From positions 62,001 to 126,000 of the forward strand of contig NZ_WFLJ01000005.1 in NCBI RefSeq assembly GCF_009208735.1: a stretch of DNA of 64,000 bases. Direction: 5' to 3'. The notes beneath the pieces are model-generated. The model ran no database searches. It was not told the DNA's origin and saw nothing but the letters and a program-made list of their open reading frames with translations. Shown here piece after piece: positions 18,191 through 27,109 of the stretch (the first letter of the stretch is position 1; each line of letters begins with the position of its first letter). The translations under genes were made by a program, and so were the position numbers. The stretch is from Janthinobacterium rivuli. Its GTDB lineage: Bacteria > Pseudomonadota > Gammaproteobacteria > Burkholderiales > Burkholderiaceae_D.

Positions 18191-18214
18191 CCTTCCGGTT
18201 TCGTGTATGCTTCC

Positions 18215-18245
18215 ATTAGAAACCCTGTAGCCGCTACAGGGTCAA
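18215..18245 (-). promoter_or_regulatory. CadR/MerR-type promoter-operator of cadA
   Basis: On the minus strand a -35 TTGACC (18240-18245) and a -10 TCTAAT (18215-18220) are separated by 19 bases, the over-long spacing typical of MerR-activated promoters. Between them sits the dyad ACCCTGTAG-CCG-CTACAGGGT (18222-18242), which matches the operators of CadR/PbrR/ZntR-type activators. Confidence 0.85.
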
Positions 18246-18280
18246 GCGGAATTTGCACGAAAGAATGAAAAGGGGATGCC

Positions 18281-18712
18281 ATGCGTATCGGAGAACTGGC
18301 CAAACGAACAGATTGTGACGTGGAAACTGTGCGTTACTATGAAAAGGCGGGCTTGCTACAGGAACCGGGCCGCAACAGCGCCGGCTACCGCGAGTACCGC
18401 GAAGAGCATCAGGAACGGCTGCAATTCATCCGCCATTGCCGTTCCCTGCAGATCGGCTTGACGGATATCCGCGCCTTGCTGGAGTTTAAGAACAACCCGG
18501 CCGAAGGTTGCCAGAGCGTCAATGAGCTGCTCGACCACCATATCTTGCGCATCGCCGAGCAGATGGCGAATTTGCAAACCCTGCAGCAGCAGCTGGTGAC
18601 CTTGCGCCACCAGTGCGACCAGCCGCAGCCGTCGCAAGACTGCGCCATCCTGCAAAACCTGTCCGAGGCGGCCAGCGGCAACGACTGCGCCTGCCATACC
18701 GAACTCCATTGA
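18281..18712 (+). CDS. cadR: Cd(II)/Pb(II)-responsive MerR-family regulator
   Basis: 143 residues. N-terminal MerR helix-turn-helix (MRIGELAKRTDCDVETVRYYEKAGLL), then the dimerisation helix and a metal-binding C-terminus with Cys in EGCQSVNELL, RHQCDQP, QDCAIL and NDCACH. The Cys placement matches CadR/PbrR proteins. It should activate cadA by untwisting the dyad-containing promoter between the two genes when Cd, Pb or Zn binds. Confidence 0.92.
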   Translation: MRIGELAKRTDCDVETVRYYEKAGLLQEPGRNSAGYREYREEHQERLQFIRHCRSLQIGLTDIRALLEFKNNPAEGCQSVNELLDHHILRIAEQMANLQTLQQQLVTLRHQCDQPQPSQDCAILQNLSEAASGNDCACHTELH

Positions 18713-18724
18713 ACCGATTGCTGC

Positions 18725-19804
18725 ATGCTGAAACTGATACCTGGAAGTACTTTACTCACCTTATCCCTGCTGTCGCCGCTGGCCCATGCCGCCGATGCGC
18801 CTGCCGCCGCCCACTACCTGACCCTGTACGCCGTGCCCGGCGTGCCGCAGGACGATGACCCGTACACCTGGAGCACGGCGGGCGGCAAGCAACTGACGAA
18901 AGGCGTGACGAAGGCCGATGGCCGCGCCTATGTCAAGGTGGAGGAGGGCGAAGAAAACTATATCCTGAAAACCGTCAGCATGCGCTGGCAGCTGAAGGTC
19001 CCCGCGCAATGCTGGCTGGGCGCCCCTGACGCCTTCCAGCAATGCATGCAACTGGCAAAAACCACGAGCCGCTATGACGAAGAGCAGGATGCGCTCAAGC
19101 TGGCGGAGCAGCAGAAGGACGCCAAGATGCAGGCCCGGATCGCCGCCTATGCGGTGCAAGCCCAGGCCAACGACGATGCGCTGGCCTGGCTGGGCCGGCT
19201 GCCGTCGAGCTGGACCCTGGAAGGCTATGGCAAGCGCCTGCTGGGCATCGGCGACAAGATCACGCGGCACATCGCCGACGAGGTCAAGCAAGGCGGGCCC
19301 GACGCGCGCCAGTTCGTCTGCCGCGCCCCCGGTGACTACGGCCCCGTGCCCGACCAGGGCGCCGTCGAGGCCTGGATGGGTTCGCCGGCCGATGTGCGCA
19401 AGGCGCGCACCGGTCCGGCCTGGGATGGGCTGGTGGCGGCCGGCGCAAAGGGCAACTGGATGGCCCGGCTGGAGCTGTACTACGCCTTGTCCAGCGCCAA
19501 TGTCAGCGAACTGAGCCTGGTGGAACAGTACCGCATCGTGCAATTGATGGAATGGCTGCACAAGAAGAAGGTTGGCGGCCTGTATAGTTACTTCAGCGCC
19601 GCCATCCCCGTCGCGCCAGGCGGTAACCACAGTGCCGCCTGGCGCAGGCAGGATCAGGTTTTTCTGTATTCCGCCATGTTCGGTGATTACGATCAGCAAT
19701 TCCGCATGGGCAATGTCTTGCTGCGGGAAACAGACCCCACGCTGGTCGAGGCGGGCAAGGCCATGCAAGCCTGTTCCCAGGCCGCCATGCCGCACCGGCG
19801 CTAA
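18725..19804 (+). CDS. secreted protein of unknown function
   Basis: 359 residues with a signal peptide cleaved after LSPLAHA (about residue 22). The mature part is soluble, with a predicted helical stretch at 115-160 and Cys in CWLG and CMQLAK. I do not recognise a domain. It follows cadR by 12 bases but has no metal-binding signature. It converges with the chemoreceptor gene, the coding regions overlapping by 4 bases. Confidence 0.6.
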   Translation: MLKLIPGSTLLTLSLLSPLAHAADAPAAAHYLTLYAVPGVPQDDDPYTWSTAGGKQLTKGVTKADGRAYVKVEEGEENYILKTVSMRWQLKVPAQCWLGAPDAFQQCMQLAKTTSRYDEEQDALKLAEQQKDAKMQARIAAYAVQAQANDDALAWLGRLPSSWTLEGYGKRLLGIGDKITRHIADEVKQGGPDARQFVCRAPGDYGPVPDQGAVEAWMGSPADVRKARTGPAWDGLVAAGAKGNWMARLELYYALSSANVSELSLVEQYRIVQLMEWLHKKKVGGLYSYFSAAIPVAPGGNHSAAWRRQDQVFLYSAMFGDYDQQFRMGNVLLRETDPTLVEAGKAMQACSQAAMPHRR

Positions 19805-21351
19805 CGCGGCAGCAACGGCGGGCCGCCATCGCCCAGGCGGAAGGCGTCCACCACGCGCAATAAGTCATGCGCCTGGTCCTGCATGCTTTGCGCGGCGGCG
19901 GCCGATTGTTCGACCAGAGCGGCATTGCGCTGGGTCAATTCATCCATTTCCGTGATGGCATTGTTGACTTCCTCGATGCCCTTGCTCTGACGCTGGCTGG
20001 CCGCCGTGATGTCGTTCATGATTTCCGTCACTTGCTGGACGGAGGCGACGATATCGCCCATGGTGCGCCCGGCGCTGTCGGCCAGCTCGCTGCCCGTTTC
20101 TATCCTGGCCACGGAATCCTCGATCAATTGCTTGATTTCGCGCGCCGCCGTGGCAGAACGCTGCGCCAGGCCCCGCACCTCGGTGGCGACGACGGCAAAG
20201 CCGCGCCCCTGTTCGCCCGCGCGCGCCGCTTCCACTGCCGCGTTCAAGGCGAGGATATTGGTCTGGAAGGCGATGCCGTCGATGACGGCGATGATGTCGA
20301 CGATGCGCCCGGAACTGGCCTTGATCGAGCCCATCGTCTCGACCACCTGGCCCACCACGCGGCCGCCTTCCAGCGCCACGTTCGAGGTCGACAGCACCAT
20401 CTGGTTCGCCTGGTGTGCGTGACTGGCGTTTTCGCGCACGGTGTCGGTCAAGGCATGCATGGACGTTGCCGTTTCCTGCAAGGAATGGGCTTGGGACTCC
20501 GTGCGGGCCGACAAGTCCGCGTTGCCCAGCGCGATTTCACTCGCTTCCACCGTGATGGTGGAGCCCGCCTGGCGTATGTCGCCCAATACCGTGTTCCAGT
20601 TTTTCAGCACGGTGGCCAGCGCCCGCGACAGCTTGCCCACCTCGTCGTCGCCCTGCGCCTCGATGCGCGTGGTCAGGTCGCCGGCGGCCAGCGATTCGGC
20701 GGCGCGGCAAGCCTCGTCGATGGGGCGCACGACGGAGCGCGCCACCCACGTGGCGATCAGGGCCAGCAAGGCAAAGCCGATGGCCATGGCGCCCAGCGAC
20801 AGCCAGCCGGCGCGCTGGCCCGCATTTTTTGTTTCCTGCAGCGCATCGGCCGTGTGGTGGTCCAGATTGAGCAGCACCTGGCGCAGCTGCCCGCGCACTT
20901 GCTGGTAATGTGTGGCGGCATTTTGCATCGCGGCCACGCCCGTATTCGGGTCCATCGAGGCCAGGTCCAGCGCCTGCGCCAGGCTGGCACGGTAGCGCTC
21001 GACACCGGGCAGTGCCTGGCCCGCTTCCGTGGCGGCGCCCGAGAATGTCTGCAACTGCTTCAAGCCTTGCGCGATGGCGTTCAACTGGCTGTCCGTCTGC
21101 GCACCGAACTGCTTGAACTGCTCATCCGACAGGCTGGCCGCGATGGCGATCTTCGCATACACGTCGGCGTGCACCTGACCCAGGGCGATGGCTTGCTGAT
21201 TCGCAAGCCGCTCGGCCGTCAGGGTGACGTCTTTCAATTCGCGCATGCGCTGCTCGTTCTGCTGCATGGCGAAATAGGACAAGGCTCCCATGGCCAGCAG
21301 GCAAGCCAGCGCGACCACCGGGACGATCAACATCTTTTGTGCGATTTTCAC
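19801..21351 (-). CDS. methyl-accepting chemotaxis protein
   Basis: 516 residues: TM1 at about 8-28, a periplasmic four-helix-bundle-type sensor (30-185), TM2 at about 190-212, a HAMP domain ([26 protein letters not shown]), then the signalling domain with the highly conserved hairpin tip [22 protein letters not shown]-rich methylation helices flank the tip. There is no C-terminal pentapeptide for CheR/CheB docking. A cache-domain protein is encoded just upstream in the same direction, which may supply a binding partner. Confidence 0.93.
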   Translation of the reverse strand: MKIAQKMLIVPVVALACLLAMGALSYFAMQQNEQRMRELKDVTLTAERLANQQAIALGQVHADVYAKIAIAASLSDEQFKQFGAQTDSQLNAIAQGLKQLQTFSGAATEAGQALPGVERYRASLAQALDLASMDPNTGVAAMQNAATHYQQVRGQLRQVLLNLDHHTADALQETKNAGQRAGWLSLGAMAIGFALLALIATWVARSVVRPIDEACRAAESLAAGDLTTRIEAQGDDEVGKLSRALATVLKNWNTVLGDIRQAGSTITVEASEIALGNADLSARTESQAHSLQETATSMHALTDTVRENASHAHQANQMVLSTSNVALEGGRVVGQVVETMGSIKASSGRIVDIIAVIDGIAFQTNILALNAAVEAARAGEQGRGFAVVATEVRGLAQRSATAAREIKQLIEDSVARIETGSELADSAGRTMGDIVASVQQVTEIMNDITAASQRQSKGIEEVNNAITEMDELTQRNAALVEQSAAAAQSMQDQAHDLLRVVDAFRLGDGGPPLLPR

Positions 21352-21412
21352 ATGCAGCCCCTATCGTCAAGAGATCGGCTTGCCATGCCGGTGCTGGCGG
21401 TGCGGCTTCCGG

Positions 21413-21880
21413 CTACAGGTAGATGCCGCCGCAGACGACGGTCTCGGCCAGCTTTTCGCAGTACATCACCTTCGGCTCGATCTTCTTGGTTTCCGGATTC
21501 GTGAATTTGTATTCCTGCCAGAACGTGCCCTTGCTCTTGGCCAGGTCGACGCGCTCCTTGACGAAGGCCTTGCCGTCGATATCTTTCAGGTCGATCAAGT
21601 TCTTGCCCACCATTTTCGGGTTGGCGCCATGCGCGGCGACCGTGCCGTCGAGCTTATAGACGACCAGGTACAGGTCGTGCAGGATGAATTGCGGCGACTT
21701 GGCCGTGATCTCGCCATACGCCTTGGCGTCGCCGGCGCTCTTGATGTAGGCCACGCCTTTCTTGACCATGGCTTCGGCGTCGGCACGCGTGGCGCCTCCT
21801 TCGGCAGCGCTTGCCACACTGGGCAGCGCTGCGGCGGCAAGCATGAGCGACAGGCAAACGGCAGGGGCGAACTTGGGCAT
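21413..21880 (-). CDS. periplasmic single-cache-domain protein
   Basis: 155 residues from the ATG at 21880, which has GGAG upstream; longer ATG-in-frame forms are spurious. A signal peptide (residues 1-25) is followed by a cache domain: ADAEAMVKKGVAYIKSAG, then FILHDLYLVVYKLDGTVAAHGANPKMVGKNLIDLKDIDGKAFV, with the usual two-Cys C-terminus (YCEKLAETVVCGG). Such proteins bind small ligands in the periplasm. Lying 61 bases upstream of the chemoreceptor, it could be a soluble ligand-binding partner. Confidence 0.8.
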   Translation of the reverse strand: MPKFAPAVCLSLMLAAAALPSVASAAEGGATRADAEAMVKKGVAYIKSAGDAKAYGEITAKSPQFILHDLYLVVYKLDGTVAAHGANPKMVGKNLIDLKDIDGKAFVKERVDLAKSKGTFWQEYKFTNPETKKIEPKVMYCEKLAETVVCGGIYL

Positions 21881-22120
21881 GGGAATCTCCTTCACAGTGC
21901 GGCTGGGGGAAGCCGGCGGGGGAACCGGCGCGGTAAGGCGGCGCCTCTCGAAGTGCCGACGGCTCATGGTAGCGCGATGCCAGTGGGCATGCGCTGGTGC
22001 AACAGATATTTTTTCAGACGGGCGTTTTTGCAACAGCGCGTGCACATTGCCGCAATGGATACTTCATAGGAGAAAGGAGGCCGCAGCCTATCGTGTCGAT
22101 AGTGTGGCGCGTGCGCCGCG

Positions 22121-22546
22121 CTACCAGTTGGCCGGGTCTTCCGCCGCCGCGCGCGCCAGGTCCTCGCGCCAGTCCTGCAGCACCAGGCGGTAGATATCGG
22201 CAAAGAAGGCGCGCGGGTCGTCCATTTCGTCCCATCGAGAGGGCAGGGCGTGGGTGCTTTCGGGGTCGTGTTCGAGGATGGCCTGGAAATCGTAGGCGGG
22301 ATCTTGTAAGGCCTGCGCCAGCACGGCCACCAGCGCATGGCGGTGGCGGTAGCTGAGTTCCTTGTATTGCAACGTGATGTCGCGCCGTATCAGCGCCGCG
22401 CGCTGGACAGGATCGTTCATGTCCCAGGTGTCCAGTTCCACGCCCAGGGTTTCTTCGCGGTCATACACGTCAAAGGGACCGAGGAAATGGTGCAGGGTGG
22501 GAACGTAGAGGGCGTCGCTCCACGGGCCGCGCAATCCTTGTTGCAT
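22121..22546 (-). CDS. hypothetical protein
   Basis: 141 residues from the ATG at 22546. Soluble and acidic, rich in Asp, Trp and Tyr; the central block MNDPVQRAALIRRDITLQYKELSYRHRHALVAVL is probably helical. No family recognised. It begins 13 bases after the small membrane protein gene, so the two form a transcript. Confidence 0.55.
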   Translation of the reverse strand: MQQGLRGPWSDALYVPTLHHFLGPFDVYDREETLGVELDTWDMNDPVQRAALIRRDITLQYKELSYRHRHALVAVLAQALQDPAYDFQAILEHDPESTHALPSRWDEMDDPRAFFADIYRLVLQDWREDLARAAAEDPANW

Positions 22547-22559
22547 GCTCACTTCCCGC

Positions 22560-22940
22560 TCACGCGCATTCAGGCAAGGTCCAGCCTTCATAACCCAGGT
22601 CGGTCGGGTAGATGGCGCGGTTCTGGCCCCAGCGGGCGTGGTCGAGGATGCCGTCTTCATGCATGTCCAGCACCCATTCCGTGCTTTCCAACAAAGTGCC
22701 ATCCTTGTGATACACGCGGAAGAAGGTGGACGTGCTCAGCGCGCGCACGATATTCTGCGGCACGCCGTTGCCATAGTGCGGCACATAGGTCTTGATCACG
22801 CACGTGCCCTGGTCGTTCCACTGCTGGGCATACACGGTGGCATTGCGCGCCGCGCTCACCTTGATGAAGAGCCAGCCTGCCAGCAGGATGAGGAACAGGA
22901 AGGCGGCGGCGATCAGGCCGGTTTTCTTGAGTAGCTGCAT
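22560..22940 (-). CDS. membrane-anchored small protein, unknown function
   Basis: 126 residues from the ATG at 22940. One N-terminal transmembrane segment (LIAAAFLFLILLAGWLFIKV, residues 8-27) is followed by a periplasmic domain with Cys at CVIKTYVP and a C-terminal CA. The domain shows alternating strands and Asp/His-rich turns. No family recognised. Confidence 0.55.
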   Translation of the reverse strand: MQLLKKTGLIAAAFLFLILLAGWLFIKVSAARNATVYAQQWNDQGTCVIKTYVPHYGNGVPQNIVRALSTSTFFRVYHKDGTLLESTEWVLDMHEDGILDHARWGQNRAIYPTDLGYEGWTLPECA

Positions 22941-22990
22941 GAGGTCATGGCATGGCCGAAAACGAAGTTGCCGCATTGTATGTCAAGAGC

Positions 22991-23033
22991 GGAAATACTT
23001 GCTGCACAGCACGTACGGCAAGTATTTTCCTGC
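22991..23033. repeat. imperfect inverted repeat (hairpin) between two leftward genes
   Basis: GGAAATACTTGC and its near-complement GCAAGTATTTTCC flank a 15-base loop. The core AATACTTGC/GCAAGTATT is perfect. It sits between the stop of the DUF4142 gene and the start of the membrane protein gene, and could act as a terminator although no T-run follows. Confidence 0.4.
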
Positions 23034-23041
23034 GTTGCTGT

Positions 23042-23593
23042 CTACTTCGCCAAGGCCGCCTGCAGGGCGTTCGCCATTTCCAGGTGATGTTGCAATGCTG
23101 GCAAGGTTTTCGTGGCAAAGGCCTTGATGTCGGGATCGCTCGCCTTCTGGCTGGCGTCTGTAAACAGTTTCACGGCGTCCTTGTGCGCGGCCACGCCGAT
23201 GCTGGCCGCGTATTCCTTGTCGAATTGCTGGCCATCCAGGCGGCTCAGCTTGTCGATCTGCGCCTTGTGCCGGGCGCCAGGCTGGTCGCTGACCTCGATC
23301 TGCTTGCTGCTGGCAAGCTGTTTCAGCTCGTCTGCCACTTTCGCGTGGTCCGTGACCATGGCATCGGCGAATTTCTTCACCTCGGGATGGCTGCTCTTGC
23401 TTTGTGCCAGTTTGCTGGCTGCGATTTCCGTGCTGCCCGCGTCGGCGGCCTTGCTGAGGAATTGCTTGTCGTACGCGCCCGGCGCGGCAGCGGCGATGCT
23501 GTTGATGGCGATGCCGCTCAACAGCGCAACGGCGGCGCCGATGGCCACGCTCTTCAGGGAGGGGGTACGGGAACTGGTGGTGGAGATACGCAT
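23042..23593 (-). CDS. DUF4142 periplasmic protein
   Basis: 183 residues with a signal peptide (about residues 1-36, cleaved near IAAAAPGA). The mature part is a four-helix ferritin-like DUF4142 domain: YDKQFLSKAADAGSTEIAASKLA, HPEVKKFADAMVTDHAKVADELKQLA and QQFDKEYAASIGVAAHKDAVKLF. Conserved His and Glu suggest a possible metal site. Function in cells is unknown; family members are often stress-linked. Confidence 0.88.
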   Translation of the reverse strand: MRISTTSSRTPSLKSVAIGAAVALLSGIAINSIAAAAPGAYDKQFLSKAADAGSTEIAASKLAQSKSSHPEVKKFADAMVTDHAKVADELKQLASSKQIEVSDQPGARHKAQIDKLSRLDGQQFDKEYAASIGVAAHKDAVKLFTDASQKASDPDIKAFATKTLPALQHHLEMANALQAALAK

Positions 23594-23692
23594 GGGATTT
23601 CCTTTCAGTATGGTTTTTTCTACAAGCTGATGGCAATGTTAAGCCCGCAGCCTGCGCACACCCATAGGACGCGTACGACGATTCCCGTAGGA

Positions 23693-24343
23693 CTAGTCCT
23701 GTTCGTTAGCGCACAGTTCCACTTGTTTCAGCGCAAACAAGGCCGTGATGCCGGCATCGCGGCGCCAGGCGGGCATGCCGATATCGAGCCACTGCGCCAT
23801 CGCGTCCAGGTGGGACGGTTCGGACACGCTGTGTTCGAGTTCATCGAGCACCGTGTCGCGGTCGATATACAAGCTGTCCAGCCAGGCGTCGAACGAGGGG
23901 GCCAGCTCCATCAGGCCGTGGGCGCGCTTGCCCGTCCAATCCGGCAACTCCTGCACGTAGGCCAGCACGCGGCCGCCGCCTTCCTCCGTCAAATCCAGGT
24001 AGACCATGGAATTGCCGCCATCGCGGGCGAACGGCAGGATGCGCACCGGCATGTCCGTATGCTGGCGCGCCGCACGGATTTCTCCGACCAGCGTTTCATC
24101 GCAGAAATCGCCCTCGTCAGCGCTGAAAAAAGTATTGAAGCCCATTTTTTCCACGCCGCCATTGCCATCCGGTACATCGCAGGTGTAATCAAACCAGGCG
24201 CCGTTGGCCACTTGCAGGAAGGCCAGGAAGGCGGGCGGCAAGGGCGCTTCCAGCAAGGCTTCGATGGCGGCGATCTGCTGCGCCGTGGGGGCAGGCTTGG
24301 CGCCCTCGAGCGCCAGGTGGCGGTATTGCGTGTAATAAGTCAT
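23693..24343 (-). CDS. SMI1/KNR4 (SUKH) family protein
   Basis: 216 residues. The start IAAIEALLEAPLPPAFLAFLQVANGAWF is the classic SUKH opening, and MVYLDLTEEGGGRVLAYVQEL with SFDAWLDSLY gives the remaining conserved strands and helix. SUKH proteins often act as immunity proteins against polymorphic toxins, but no toxin gene is adjacent. It ends at a palindrome AGGACTAGTCCT at the stop codon. Confidence 0.82.
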   Translation of the reverse strand: MTYYTQYRHLALEGAKPAPTAQQIAAIEALLEAPLPPAFLAFLQVANGAWFDYTCDVPDGNGGVEKMGFNTFFSADEGDFCDETLVGEIRAARQHTDMPVRILPFARDGGNSMVYLDLTEEGGGRVLAYVQELPDWTGKRAHGLMELAPSFDAWLDSLYIDRDTVLDELEHSVSEPSHLDAMAQWLDIGMPAWRRDAGITALFALKQVELCANEQD

Positions 24344-24346
24344 TGA

Positions 24347-24739
24347 TTATCCTTGTAGTTTTCTTGCGACCGCCACACCGTCCTCGCAGCCCGTCTCCAC
24401 CTTGGCCAGCGCATCGACGAGGCCGGCGCGCAGCACGGCCATCGAGCGGGCCTTGTCGTCGATCTGGGCAATTTTCGTTTCCAGCATGACCCGCTTGGTG
24501 GCCGCGTCGAGCGCATTTTCCTGCCAGACGGCAATGACTTCGGCGATTTCCTTCAAGGTAAATCCCAGCGCCTTGGCGTGGCCGATCAGCTCGATGCGCC
24601 GCAGCGCCTGCGCCGAATATTCCTTGTAGTTATTCGTCATGCCCGGCTGCGGTGCCTCATCCAGCAAGCCCTGGCGCTCGTAGAAACGCACTGTGTCCTT
24701 GCTGACGCCCGTCAGGCGGGTGATTTCTCCGATGCGCAT
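24347..24739 (-). CDS. MerR-family transcriptional regulator
   Basis: 130 residues from the ATG at 24739; the longer open frame reads into an inverted repeat and is not coding. HTH residues 1-40 read MRIGEITRLTGVSKDTVRFYERQGLL. The effector region keeps one Cys (ETGCEDG). It ends 3 bases before the SUKH gene. A MerR-type promoter for the divergent SDR gene lies at 24868-24899, suggesting that gene is its target. Confidence 0.85.
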   Translation of the reverse strand: MRIGEITRLTGVSKDTVRFYERQGLLDEAPQPGMTNNYKEYSAQALRRIELIGHAKALGFTLKEIAEVIAVWQENALDAATKRVMLETKIAQIDDKARSMAVLRAGLVDALAKVETGCEDGVAVARKLQG

Positions 24740-24763
24740 AGTTTTTTGACTTTCTACTAATTT

Positions 24764-24865
24764 GTGGAACGCGAAAAATGTGCAGGGCAAGGCGTATTGG
24801 CGCAGACAGTACGTTAGTACGGCAAGCCAATGCAACGCAGCCATGCGCAGTTTTTTGCGTTCCAC
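24764..24865. repeat. nested inverted-repeat element, possible MITE/REP-like sequence
   Basis: Terminal arms GTGGAACGC (24764-24772) and GCGTTCCAC (24857-24865) are perfect complements. They are extended inwards by A-rich/T-rich runs and GTGC/GCGC. Inside, ATTGGC (24796-24801) pairs with GCCAAT (24826-24831), and GTAC-GTTA-GTAC forms the tip. The whole 102-base unit could fold into one long hairpin and has the look of a non-autonomous mobile or REP-type element sitting in the merR leader. Confidence 0.55.
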
Positions 24866-24867
24866 GC

Positions 24868-24899
24868 TTGACCGTGGACTAAAGTCTACAGTTTACAGT
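24868..24899 (+). promoter_or_regulatory. MerR-type promoter of the SDR gene
   Basis: A -35 TTGACC (24868-24873) and a -10 TACAGT (24894-24899) are 20 bases apart, the stretched spacing used by MerR activators. The spacer contains the dyad GTGGACT-AA-AGTCTAC with one mismatch. The SDR gene starts 29 bases downstream. Confidence 0.65.
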
Positions 24900-24928
24900 G
24901 AAAACCTCATCTACTCCACACCACTGCC

Positions 24929-25723
24929 ATGACCGCTTTCAATTACACCAACCAGACCGTGCTGATCACGGGCGCCTCGTCCGGCATCGGCCGCGTCTTT
25001 GCGGAAACCCTGGCCGCGCGCGGCGCCCATTTGCTGTTGCTGGCCCGCTCCGGCGCCGTGCTCGACAGCCTGGCCAGGGAACTTTCCCAGCGCCACGGCA
25101 TCCGCGCCCACGCGCTGGTGGCCGACCTGAGCCTGCCCGGCGCGGCCGCGCAAGCCCACGCGCAGGCCTGCGCCCTGGGCATGCCGCCCGATGTGCTGAT
25201 CAATAACGCGGGCTTCGCCACGCATGGCAGGTTCGAGAGCATCAACCTGGCGCGCCAGGCGGCCGAAGTGACCGTCAATTGCACGGCCCTCATGGAACTC
25301 ACGCACTGCGTCCTGCCCCACATGCTGGCGCAGGGGCGGGGCGCCATCATCAACGTGGCGTCCACGGCCGCCCTGCAGCCCGATCCCTACATGGCGATTT
25401 ACGGCGCCAGCAAGGCGTTCGTGCTGTCGTTCTCGGAAGCGCTGTGGGCGGAAAACCGCAGCCGCGGCGTGCGCGTGCTGGCCCTGTGCCCGGGCGCGAC
25501 GGAAACGGCCTTCTTTGACGTGGTGGCCGCGCCCGAGGCGGCCGTGGGCAAGCGCATGGCGCCGCAAGACGTCGTCGATGAAGGCTTGCGCGCGCTGGAC
25601 CAGGGCCGCAGCAGCCACGTGGCGGGCAGGCCCAACCGCCTGCTGGCCTGGCTGCCACGTTTGCTGCCGCGCCAGACCGTGCTGGGCATCGTCGAGGGCA
25701 TGCTCAAGCCGAAAACGGCGTAG
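24929..25723 (+). CDS. short-chain dehydrogenase/reductase
   Basis: 264 residues. Classical SDR: TGASSGIG cofactor loop at residues 14-21, NNAG at about 92, catalytic Ser in INVASTAALQ, and the YGASK motif with catalytic Tyr/Lys. The loop composition suits NADP(H). The substrate is unknown. The stretched promoter upstream implies activation by the divergent MerR protein. Confidence 0.9.
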   Translation: MTAFNYTNQTVLITGASSGIGRVFAETLAARGAHLLLLARSGAVLDSLARELSQRHGIRAHALVADLSLPGAAAQAHAQACALGMPPDVLINNAGFATHGRFESINLARQAAEVTVNCTALMELTHCVLPHMLAQGRGAIINVASTAALQPDPYMAIYGASKAFVLSFSEALWAENRSRGVRVLALCPGATETAFFDVVAAPEAAVGKRMAPQDVVDEGLRALDQGRSSHVAGRPNRLLAWLPRLLPRQTVLGIVEGMLKPKTA

Positions 25724-25726
25724 CGG

Positions 25727-27028
25727 TCAGAAGACCATGGTGGCGAACATGGCCAGCACGGCCGTCGCCATGACGAGGGTGGCCAGCCAGCCCAGCGCCC
25801 GCAGGCGTCTTGAAATGGTGAGCGTCCCCATGATGGCGGGGCGCGATGCCATCACCATCATCAGGGCCATGATGGGCACGGAAATGACGCCATTGATGAC
25901 GGCGCTCCAGTACAAGGCCTTGATGGGGTCGAGCGGCGTGAAGCACAGGGCCGCCCCGATCACGGTGGCCGTGACGATGATGCCGTAGAACTTCTTGGCC
26001 GCCCTGGGCGCCAGTTCCAGGCTGTTTTTCCAGTGAAAGGCGCCGGCCATGGCATAGGCGGCCGAGCCGGCCAGCACGGGAATGGCCAGCAAGCCCGTGC
26101 CGATGATGCCCAAGCTGAACAGGGCGAAGGCGAATTCACCGGCGATCGGGCGCAGGGCGGACGCGGCTTGCGCCGACGTGTCGATATGCGTGATGCCTTG
26201 CGCGCCCAGGGTCACGGCCGTGGTCAGCATGATGAAGAAGGCCACCAGGTTGGAAAAGCCCATGCCGATGGCCGTGTCCATCTTGATGCGCTGGAACTGC
26301 CGTGGCGCCTGCTCCGGCGCGCGGCGCAAGGCTTGCGCGCTGGAATCGGCCTGCAAGTCTTCCACTTCCTGCGATGCTTGCCAAAAGAATAGATACGGAC
26401 TGATCGTCGTGCCGAACACGGCCACGATCATGGTCACCGAGGCGGCCGACCAGGTGAACCGGGGCCAGACGGTGCGCAGCGCCACTTCGCCCCAGGGAAT
26501 GTGCACGGTCAGCACGGTGGCCACATACGCCAGCAAGCCCAGAGTCAGCCATTTCAGGATGCGCACGTACCGTTGATAGGGAATGAAGACCTGCAGCAGC
26601 AGGGACAGCAGGCCGAAGGCCACAGCGTACAGGTGGGTGGGCCCGCCGATGATCAGGGTCATGGCGTCGCCCATGGCGGCCACGTCGGCCGCGATATTGA
26701 TGACATTAGCCAGCAGCAGCAAGCCGACGATGGCGTACAGCAGGGAACGGGGGTAGTGGCGGCGGATATTCGTCGCCAGGCCGTGACCGCTGACCCGGCC
26801 GATCTTGGCGCTGATGACCTGGATGCCCAGCATCAAGGGAAACGTCAGGCACACCGTCCACAGCATGCCGAAGCCGAACTGGGCGCCCGCCTGCGCATAC
26901 GTGGCGATGCCGCTGGGGTCGTCGTCGGCCGCGCCCGTGATGAGGCCGGGACCCAGCTTGCCAAGCCAGGTGTCGGAGGGGGCCGCCGGCTGGCGGACGG
27001 CGTCCGCGCGGCCGCTGTCGTTCTGCAT
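25727..27028 (-). CDS. Nramp-like divalent metal transporter with altered metal site
   Basis: 433 residues with about 11 hydrophobic segments. TM1 reads GPGLITGAADDDPSGIATYAQAG, recognisably Nramp but with DPSG in place of the canonical DPGN. TM6 reads FGTTISPYLFFWQASQEVE where classic Nramps have A-x-x-MPHN. Thus the metal-ligating Asn and Met and the conserved His are absent while the Asp remains. Related Nramp branches with altered sites carry Mg2+ or other hard metals. Transport is likely; the ion is uncertain. No manganese riboswitch or Fur box is seen upstream. Confidence 0.8.
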   Translation of the reverse strand: MQNDSGRADAVRQPAAPSDTWLGKLGPGLITGAADDDPSGIATYAQAGAQFGFGMLWTVCLTFPLMLGIQVISAKIGRVSGHGLATNIRRHYPRSLLYAIVGLLLLANVINIAADVAAMGDAMTLIIGGPTHLYAVAFGLLSLLLQVFIPYQRYVRILKWLTLGLLAYVATVLTVHIPWGEVALRTVWPRFTWSAASVTMIVAVFGTTISPYLFFWQASQEVEDLQADSSAQALRRAPEQAPRQFQRIKMDTAIGMGFSNLVAFFIMLTTAVTLGAQGITHIDTSAQAASALRPIAGEFAFALFSLGIIGTGLLAIPVLAGSAAYAMAGAFHWKNSLELAPRAAKKFYGIIVTATVIGAALCFTPLDPIKALYWSAVINGVISVPIMALMMVMASRPAIMGTLTISRRLRALGWLATLVMATAVLAMFATMVF

Positions 27029-27070
27029 GCGTGGCTCCTGTGTGGTGGAGCGAGCAGCGTATCACAGGCG

Positions 27071-27095
27071 GGCGGCGTCCAGTAGAGACGCCGCC
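27071..27095. terminator. strong hairpin between cytochrome and Nramp genes
   Basis: GGCGGCGTC (27071-27079) and GACGCCGCC (27087-27095) form a perfect 9-base GC-rich stem with a 7-base loop, just after the stop of the leftward cytochrome gene. No T-run follows on the minus strand, so it may be a weak terminator or an mRNA-stabilising hairpin. Confidence 0.5.
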
Positions 27096-27109
27096 GCAGG
27101 AGGCACGAT

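Noticed and set aside
15893..18268. 791-residue plus-strand open frame opposite cadA
   Set aside because: It is the complement shadow of a gene with every P1B-ATPase motif; its own product is His/Gln/Arg-rich with no family pattern.
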